Shown: positions 7,627-12,114 of the stretch, in pieces
How positions within the stretch are numbered: position 1 is the first letter of the stretch
How the letters are laid out: each line of letters starts with the position of its first letter
From: JALYIM01 sp040003205
GTDB lineage: Bacteria > Acidobacteriota > Terriglobia > Terriglobales > Acidobacteriaceae
Assembly (NCBI GenBank): GCA_040003205.1
Contig: JBDUDA010000077.1
Location: forward strand, 1-12,114
Direction: 5' to 3'
DNA: 12,114 nt
Notes under the pieces: generated by a model
Told to the model about the DNA's origin: nothing
The model's database searches: none
Seen by the model: the letters and a program-made list of their open reading frames with translations, nothing else
Translations under genes and position numbers: made by a program

Positions 7627-8157
7627 TCAGCTTCCCTGCACGGGCAACCGGGGCGCTCCGCCATTGACCTCAGCCTGATTGAACACGGCGTTCGATCCCA
7701 TATGGGCCGGCATGGCGGCCAGCATTTGCTCTTTTCGGTAGACGAGATTCGTGGCGTTAAAAGTTGCCAGTTCGAACCCATGGCCGTGGGTAATAGCGTC
7801 AGTCGGACAAGCTTCTACGCAGTATCCGCAAAAAATGCAGCGGTTGTAATCAATGTTGTAGACCTTCGCGTACCGCTCAGCGCCACTGACGCGGTTTTCT
7901 TCGGTATTCTCGGCTGCCTCGATATATATGCAGTTCGACGGACAATTTGCCGCACACAGAAAACACGCCACGCACTTTTCCAGGCCATTCTCATCGCGCT
8001 GTAGAACATGCACGCCGCGAAAGCGCTCTTGAAACTTGGCTCCCCGCAACGGCCCCGGACCATCCGGATAGTTTTCTACCTGCGTGGGTTGAAACATCTC
8101 CATAAACGTGATGCTCATACCCTTGGCAATTGCAGCAATGTCTTTAAGAATTTGCAT
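7627..8157 (-). CDS. nuoI: NADH-quinone oxidoreductase subunit I (two 4Fe-4S ferredoxin-like subunit)
   Basis: Subunit I of respiratory complex I; it carries clusters N6a and N6b, which pass electrons from the peripheral arm toward the quinone-site subunit. The 176-residue product starts MQILKDIAAIAKGMSITF, an amphipathic membrane-facing helix. The family motif YPDGPGPLRGAKFQERFRG (30-48) follows, then two CxxCxxCxxxCP cluster motifs: Cys62/65/68/72 and Cys107/110/113/117. I chose ATG at 8157. An in-frame GTG at 8187 would add MPLLPVYYSV, which is not conserved in the family and would overlap the divergent photolyase frame. The ATG has no Shine-Dalgarno, but TATACT lies eight bases before it, so the message may be leaderless. 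No other nuo gene is adjacent: metH lies downstream and a photolyase is divergent upstream, so the rest of complex I must be encoded elsewhere. The tail after about residue 150 is variable in the family. Confidence 0.96.
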   Translation of the reverse strand: MQILKDIAAIAKGMSITFMEMFQPTQVENYPDGPGPLRGAKFQERFRGVHVLQRDENGLEKCVACFLCAANCPSNCIYIEAAENTEENRVSGAERYAKVYNIDYNRCIFCGYCVEACPTDAITHGHGFELATFNATNLVYRKEQMLAAMPAHMGSNAVFNQAEVNGGAPRLPVQGS

Positions 8158-8165
8158 AACTGAGT

Positions 8166-8173
8166 AGTATACC
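8166..8173. promoter_or_regulatory. Overlapping divergent -10 elements for nuoI and the photolyase gene
   Basis: The core GTATAC gives TATACT on the minus strand (8171-8166, five of six to the consensus) and TATACC on the plus strand (8168-8173, four of six). Each is seven or eight bases from a start codon: ATG 8157 for nuoI and GTG 8181 for the photolyase. Transcripts would thus begin at or next to the start codon. A plus-strand -35 candidate is TTAAGA (8144-8149, spacer 18). On the minus strand TTGTCA (8197-8192) has a too-long spacer of 20. Prediction by eye only. Confidence 0.4.
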
Positions 8174-8180
8174 GGAAGAA

Positions 8181-9779
8181 GTGGCACGCACTGACAACGC
8201 GACGGATGAAACCTGCCTCAAAGACAGTCTAGAAATCATGAAAGAAACTGCCAGAACATTTCCGTTGGACGATGTTGCGTCAGGTCAGTTTTCGGGCCGC
8301 GTGCAAAAGCTAAACGGCAACGCCGTCCGGAGGGACGCCGATTATGTTTTCTATTGGATGATCTCCGCGCGCCGCACCCGTTTTAACTTCGCGCTCGATC
8401 GCGCAATTGCGTGGGCTGAACATCTCAAGAAGCCGCTGATTGTTTTCGAGCCACTGCGAGTGGGTTATCCGTGGGCGTCCGACCGCCTGCATCGCTTCGT
8501 GATTGATGGCATGTCTGACAATGCGCCTGATTTTGAGAAGGCAGGCGTCTTTTACTATCCCTACGTTGAGCCGGCAAAGGGCGCTGGCAAAGGATTGTTA
8601 CAGGCGCTAGCGGAAAACGCCTGCCTGGTCGTGACGGATGACTTTCCCGCATTTTTTCTGCCGCGCATGGTGCAAGCTGCGGCTAAGAAACTCAGCGTCA
8701 GGCTCGAAGCCATAGACAGCAACGGATTGCTACCAATGCGGCTTGCGGACCACGCATTCACGGCGGCGTTCCACTTCCGTCGGCATGCGCAGAAACATCT
8801 GCCGACTTACATTCCTCACTCGCCGCAAGCGAATCCGCTCGATAAGTTAGAGCTGCCGATTCTCGACGAGTCGGCCCTGGCAAAACTTCGCAGCAACGTG
8901 ACTTCTAAGTGGCCTCCAGCTTCACACGAACTGCTGAGTGGAGACGCGCAGCTTCTTTCGCAGCTACCGATTGATCACGAAGTTTCAATCGCGCCTATTC
9001 GCGGAGGCCAGTCTGCTGCGCGCGCCGCTCTCGATAAATTTCTAAAGTATGGGCTCGACGCGTATGTGAAATTGCGCAACGAGCCGGAAGCGGACGCCAC
9101 CAGCCGCCTGTCGCCGTACCTTCATTTTGGACACCTTGCGGCGCACGAAGTTTTCCAGACAATCATGCAGCGAGAGAAATGGTCTTTGTCGCAACTTGCG
9201 GCCAAGCCCACCGGCGTTCGCGAGGGATGGTGGGGCGTGAGCGTCGGCGCTGAGGCTTTTTTTGATCAGCTTGTCGTGTGGCGGGAGCTGGGCTTCAACA
9301 TGTGCGCGCTTCAGCCTGACAATTATGCGAAGTTTGATTCCCTGCCGGACTGGGCCCAGCAGACGCTGGAAGTCCACGAGTCTGATTCGCGTCCTCACAT
9401 TTACTCGCGCGCGCAACTTGAGGCGGCGCAGACTCATGATCCGCTATGGAATGCGGCGCACAACCAATTGCGGCAAGAGGGATGGTTTCATAACTACATG
9501 CGCATGCTGTGGGGAAAAAAGATTCTGGAATGGTCTGCGCAACCCCGCCAGGCTCTAGGTCACATGATCGCGCTCATGGACCGCTGGTCGCTCGATGGCC
9601 GCGACCCGATTTCTTATAGCGGATATTTTTGGGTGTTGGGAAGGTACGATCGTCCCTGGCCGGAGCGTCCAGTGTACGGAAAAATTCGTAGCATGACGTC
9701 GGAGAGCGCAGCGCGTAAATTTCCCACGAAAAAGTATATTGAGCGCTACGCTGAGCAATCCCTCGAACTTCAAAAATAA
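8181..9779 (+). CDS. Class II-type deoxyribodipyrimidine (CPD) photolyase
   Basis: FAD-dependent enzyme that uses light to split cyclobutane pyrimidine dimers in DNA. The product is 532 residues. The N-terminal alpha/beta domain starts near residue 40 (RVQKLN, then DADYVFYWMISARR). The helical FAD-binding half carries class II signatures: SRLSPYLHFG (308-317), AEAFFDQLVVWRELGFN (357-373), THDPLWNAA (418-426), YMRMLWGKKILEW (439-451) and LDGRDPISYSGYFW (471-484) followed by RPWPERPVYGKIR. Trp423, Trp444 and Trp451 are spaced 21 and 7 apart, as I recall for the electron-transfer tryptophans of the Methanosarcina class II enzyme. The start is uncertain: GTG at 8181 is the earliest possible start (a TAA precedes it in frame), while ATG at 8238 gives 513 residues; neither has a well-placed Shine-Dalgarno. 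The gene is divergent from nuoI with 23 bases between starts, and its stop codon lies in the T-tract region of the convergent pnp terminator. CPD specificity is inferred from class. Confidence 0.93.
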   Translation: MARTDNATDETCLKDSLEIMKETARTFPLDDVASGQFSGRVQKLNGNAVRRDADYVFYWMISARRTRFNFALDRAIAWAEHLKKPLIVFEPLRVGYPWASDRLHRFVIDGMSDNAPDFEKAGVFYYPYVEPAKGAGKGLLQALAENACLVVTDDFPAFFLPRMVQAAAKKLSVRLEAIDSNGLLPMRLADHAFTAAFHFRRHAQKHLPTYIPHSPQANPLDKLELPILDESALAKLRSNVTSKWPPASHELLSGDAQLLSQLPIDHEVSIAPIRGGQSAARAALDKFLKYGLDAYVKLRNEPEADATSRLSPYLHFGHLAAHEVFQTIMQREKWSLSQLAAKPTGVREGWWGVSVGAEAFFDQLVVWRELGFNMCALQPDNYAKFDSLPDWAQQTLEVHESDSRPHIYSRAQLEAAQTHDPLWNAAHNQLRQEGWFHNYMRMLWGKKILEWSAQPRQALGHMIALMDRWSLDGRDPISYSGYFWVLGRYDRPWPERPVYGKIRSMTSESAARKFPTKKYIERYAEQSLELQK

Positions 9780-9804
9780 AAAGGCCGTGACTTTCGCCAC
9801 GGCC
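9771..9804 (-). terminator. Intrinsic terminator of pnp
   Basis: Read on the minus strand, the perfect arms GGCCGTG and CACGGCC (9804-9798 and 9789-9783) extend inward by a G-U and a C-G pair. The result is a nine-pair stem closed by a GAAA tetraloop, followed at once by TTTTTATTTTTG (9782-9771). This is a textbook Rho-independent terminator 24 bases after the pnp stop. The T-tract overlaps the photolyase stop codon and last codons on the other strand. On the plus strand the hairpin has no T-run after it, so it serves photolyase poorly. Confidence 0.9.
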
Positions 9805-9828
9805 ATGATGCTTTTCCTCTTGTGAGTG

Positions 9829-12114
9829 TTAGTGCCTGCCGCCGCCGTGACCACCCCGGCCACCACCGCCGCCAGGTCCGCGTCCACGACCGCGTCCGCC
9901 GCCACCGCCTCCGGGACGGCCACCTCGGCCACGACCACGATCTCCACCGCTAGGACGATCTCCCGAAGTGCGGGTGCCGGCACCTGCCGTACTCTGAGGC
10001 GCGTCTCTATTGAAGTTAGGTTCGTCGTCGGCGAAATCGCCGCCGCCCTCGATAGTCAAGGCTGCTGCGGGAGCGCTTTCTCCTTCATGACCATCATGAC
10101 TGTGTCCATCGTCATGACCATCCCCCTGAGCTTCAACCTCGCCTTCGCCGCCGCCCATCTTCGCGCGCTGCTCTTTCAAGATCGCTTTGCGCGAGAGACG
10201 GATTCGGTTTCCTTCCACGGCCAGCACTTTTACCAGGACCTGATCGCCTTCTTTCAGTTCGTCGCGGACATCTTTAATGCGATGTTCTGCGACTTCACTG
10301 ATGTGCAGGAGTCCATCGGTGCCGGGAATAATTTCGACGAATGCGCCGAAGTCCGCGAGCCGTGAAACTGTACCGAGATAAGTCTTCCCCACTTCAGCAG
10401 TGGCGGTCAGGTTCCGGATTATTTCCAGCGCCTTGTTGGCGGAGGTTTCATCGTTAGAGGAAACGTTAACCTTGCCGGTATCTTCGACGTCAATTTTGAC
10501 GCCCGTCTGCTCGATGATGCTGCGAATCATCTTGCCACCGGGTCCAATCACGTCGCGGATCTTATCCACGGGAATCTGAAGGGTGTAAATACGAGGCGCG
10601 AACGAAGAAACGTTATCGCGATGCATCCCCAAACCCTCGCTCATTTTGTCGAGGATATGGAGCCTTCCGCGCTGCGCCTGGGCCAAGGCTTCCCGCATAA
10701 TCTGCGCGGTAATGCCGCCGACCTTGATGTCCATCTGCAGAGCAGTTATGCCATCTTTCGTTCCGGCAACTTTGAAGTCCATGTCGCCGTAATGATCTTC
10801 AGCGCCTGCAATGTCTGACAGGATGGCGTAGTTATCGCCTTCCTTTACTAAGCCCATTGCAACTCCAGCAACCGGAGATTTTAGAGGGACGCCGGCATCC
10901 ATCAGCGACAGCGACGCACCGCAAACCGTAGCCATTGACGACGAACCATTCGATTCGAGAATGTCGGAGACGACGCGCATGGCGTAGGGCCACTTATCTT
11001 CCGTGGGCAGAACGGCGGAAACTGCGCGCTCTGCTAGCGCTCCGTGACCGATTTCGCGGCGGCCCGCGCCGCGCAGAAACTGCACTTCTCCCACCGAGAA
11101 GGGTGGGAAATTGTAGTGCAGCATAAAACGCTTCTTGGCTTCGCCCTCGAAAACTTCGAGACGTTGCATGTCGTCGCTGGTGCCCAGCGTTGTGGTAACC
11201 AGAGCCTGCGTTTCTCCGCGAGTGAAGACCGCGGAGCCGTGAGTGCGGGGCAGAACTCCGACCTCAACCCAGATATCGCGAATCTGATCGAACTGGCGTC
11301 CATCCGGACGACGTTTGTTATTGATAACCTGCTCACGGAAGATGCGTTCGCGCATCGTCTCGTAATAGGTTTTCAACTTGGCGCGTCCGGCAAGATCGGT
11401 TTCAGGTATTGCTCCCATCAGATCTTTTTTCAGATCTTTGATGAGCGTGTGGCTTTCGGCTTTGGGGTGCTTCTGAGTATCCATGCGATCGGTAAGATCG
11501 GCGCCGATTTTCGCTTTGAGCTGATCGTAATAGGCCTGGTCGAACTCCGGAGGCGTAACCTTCCGCTTCGGCTTGCCGGCCTTTTCGCGGAGCTGATTGA
11601 TGGCTGCGCAAATCTTCTTAATTTCCGCGTGTCCGAATTCGATGGCGTCAACCACCGTCTCTTCTTTTACTTCTTTCGCGCCGGACTCGATCATCACGAT
11701 GCCTTCGGCGGTGCCGACAACCATGATGTTCAGAAGGCTGTCACGCATTTCGCTGTAGGTCGGATTCACGACAAATGCGCCGTTCACCAATCCCACTCGT
11801 ACTGCGCCGATTGGGCCTAGGAAAGGAATATCTGAGATGGTGAGTGCAGCGGAAGCGCCGTTAATGGCGGAGACGTCGGGATCGTTTTCAGTGTCCGCGG
11901 AAAGAACAAAAGCGATGACCTGGGTTTCGCACTTGAATCCTTCTTCAAACAACGGACGCACAGGACGGTCAATCTGCCTGCTGGTCAGAATTTCGCGCTC
12001 GCTCGGACGTCCTTCACGCTTGATAAAACCGCCGGGGATGCGCCCGCCGGCGTAGGTGTATTCGCGGTAATCCACCGTGAGGGGAAAGAAATCAATGCCC
12101 TCTCTCGGGTCAGG
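9829..12114 (-). CDS. pnp: Polynucleotide phosphorylase (PNPase), N terminus cut by window edge, with RGG-rich C-terminal tail
   Basis: 3'-5' phosphorolytic exoribonuclease of mRNA decay, usually a ring-shaped trimer and often bound to RNase E-type scaffolds. The frame is open at the right edge; 761 residues are visible and about 45 are missing, judged from the catalytic-serine position of the E. coli enzyme. The first visible residues PDPREGIDFFPLTVDYREYT are mid-domain, so an apparent GTG start at 12075 is not real. In visible numbering: the first RNase PH domain has GGRIPGGFIKREGRP and TSRQIDRPVRPLF; after the helical linker, the second (about 264-485) has NGSSSMATVCG with serines 391-393 and GDMDFKVAG with the metal-binding Asp region. 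The KH domain has VIGPGGK (about 522-528) and the S1 domain spans about 575-645. After S1 comes an unusual tail of about 108 residues: a Gly/Glu and His/Asp patch, then an Arg/Gly-rich end. A strong terminator follows the stop. rpsO often precedes pnp, but that side is out of view. Confidence 0.97.
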   Translation of the reverse strand, partial: PDPREGIDFFPLTVDYREYTYAGGRIPGGFIKREGRPSEREILTSRQIDRPVRPLFEEGFKCETQVIAFVLSADTENDPDVSAINGASAALTISDIPFLGPIGAVRVGLVNGAFVVNPTYSEMRDSLLNIMVVGTAEGIVMIESGAKEVKEETVVDAIEFGHAEIKKICAAINQLREKAGKPKRKVTPPEFDQAYYDQLKAKIGADLTDRMDTQKHPKAESHTLIKDLKKDLMGAIPETDLAGRAKLKTYYETMRERIFREQVINNKRRPDGRQFDQIRDIWVEVGVLPRTHGSAVFTRGETQALVTTTLGTSDDMQRLEVFEGEAKKRFMLHYNFPPFSVGEVQFLRGAGRREIGHGALAERAVSAVLPTEDKWPYAMRVVSDILESNGSSSMATVCGASLSLMDAGVPLKSPVAGVAMGLVKEGDNYAILSDIAGAEDHYGDMDFKVAGTKDGITALQMDIKVGGITAQIMREALAQAQRGRLHILDKMSEGLGMHRDNVSSFAPRIYTLQIPVDKIRDVIGPGGKMIRSIIEQTGVKIDVEDTGKVNVSSNDETSANKALEIIRNLTATAEVGKTYLGTVSRLADFGAFVEIIPGTDGLLHISEVAEHRIKDVRDELKEGDQVLVKVLAVEGNRIRLSRKAILKEQRAKMGGGEGEVEAQGDGHDDGHSHDGHEGESAPAAALTIEGGGDFADDEPNFNRDAPQSTAGAGTRTSGDRPSGGDRGRGRGGRPGGGGGGRGRGRGPGGGGGRGGHGGGRH
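9832..9963 (-). repeat. Low-complexity GGC/CGN tract coding the Arg/Gly-rich end of PNPase
   Basis: The last 44 codons of pnp are almost only Gly and Arg, with RGRGRGG, RGRGRG and GRGGHGGGRH blocks. On the plus strand this appears as recurring ccgccgcc and cgaccacg units. It is protein-level low complexity, similar in style to RGG boxes of RNA-binding proteins, and not a regular tandem array. Confidence 0.8.
10072..10155 (-). other. His/Asp/Glu/Gly-rich linker segment of the PNPase tail
   Basis: Directly after the S1 domain the protein runs GGGEGEVEAQ and then GDGHDDGHSHDGHEGE. The five histidines among acidic residues and glycines suggest a flexible, possibly metal-binding stretch. It links the S1 domain to the basic RGG end, giving the tail an acidic and a basic half. 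Composition is seen directly; metal binding is inference. Confidence 0.6.

Noticed and set aside
7576..8004. Open frame of 142 codons on the plus strand reaching from the gap into nuoI
   Set aside because: Mostly antisense to nuoI, and the part in the gap shows no ribosome binding site or recognisable protein.
9832..9963. GC-rich repetitive tract considered as a CRISPR-like or tandem repeat array
   Set aside because: The units are irregular, have no spacers and stay in the pnp frame; they are explained by Gly/Arg codons.
11044..11820. Open frame of 258 codons on the plus strand
   Set aside because: Antisense shadow inside pnp; the minus-strand protein carries the PNPase motifs throughout this span.

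Overview
This window holds seven protein-coding genes of ordinary bacterial housekeeping and envelope type. Two of them (an RND pump and polynucleotide phosphorylase) are cut by the window edges. The organism is probably a member of the Acidobacteriota. This is inferred from the style of the MetH, NuoI and YceI proteins and from the gene mix (a single-copy nuoI next to metH, a bacterial class II photolyase); it was not tested by any search. Coding density is high, no gap between genes exceeds about 250 bases, and I see no mobile element, CRISPR array, tRNA or rRNA.

Left part (1-3032, minus strand): a lipoprotein periplasmic adaptor is followed 51 bases downstream by the first 628 residues of an HAE1-type RND inner-membrane transporter. 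Together these are two parts of a tripartite drug or solvent efflux pump; an outer-membrane channel gene could lie just outside the window. A divergent spacer (3033-3280) with several small palindromes separates this operon from a plus-strand secreted YceI-family protein (to 3928). The start of yceI is ambiguous, because the good ribosome binding site points at a 14-codon overlapping reading frame.

Middle (4001-8157, minus strand): nuoI, the ferredoxin-like subunit of NADH dehydrogenase, stands without any other nuo gene. It is followed by a complete four-module cobalamin-dependent methionine synthase, metH. A class II-type DNA photolyase (8181-9779, plus) is divergent from nuoI. The two start codons are so close that any shared promoter must overlap itself, and both messages may be leaderless.

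Right part (9829-12114, minus strand): pnp, lacking roughly its first 45 residues. It has the full RNase PH, KH and S1 architecture plus an unusual His/Asp-rich and RGG-rich C-terminal tail. A clear intrinsic terminator for pnp lies between it and the convergent photolyase gene, and its T-tract overlaps the photolyase stop codon.

I did not find a convincing new multi-gene system. The items most worth a second look are the overlapping bidirectional promoter at 8166-8173, the RGG tail of PNPase, the leader reading frame in front of yceI and the isolated nuoI.
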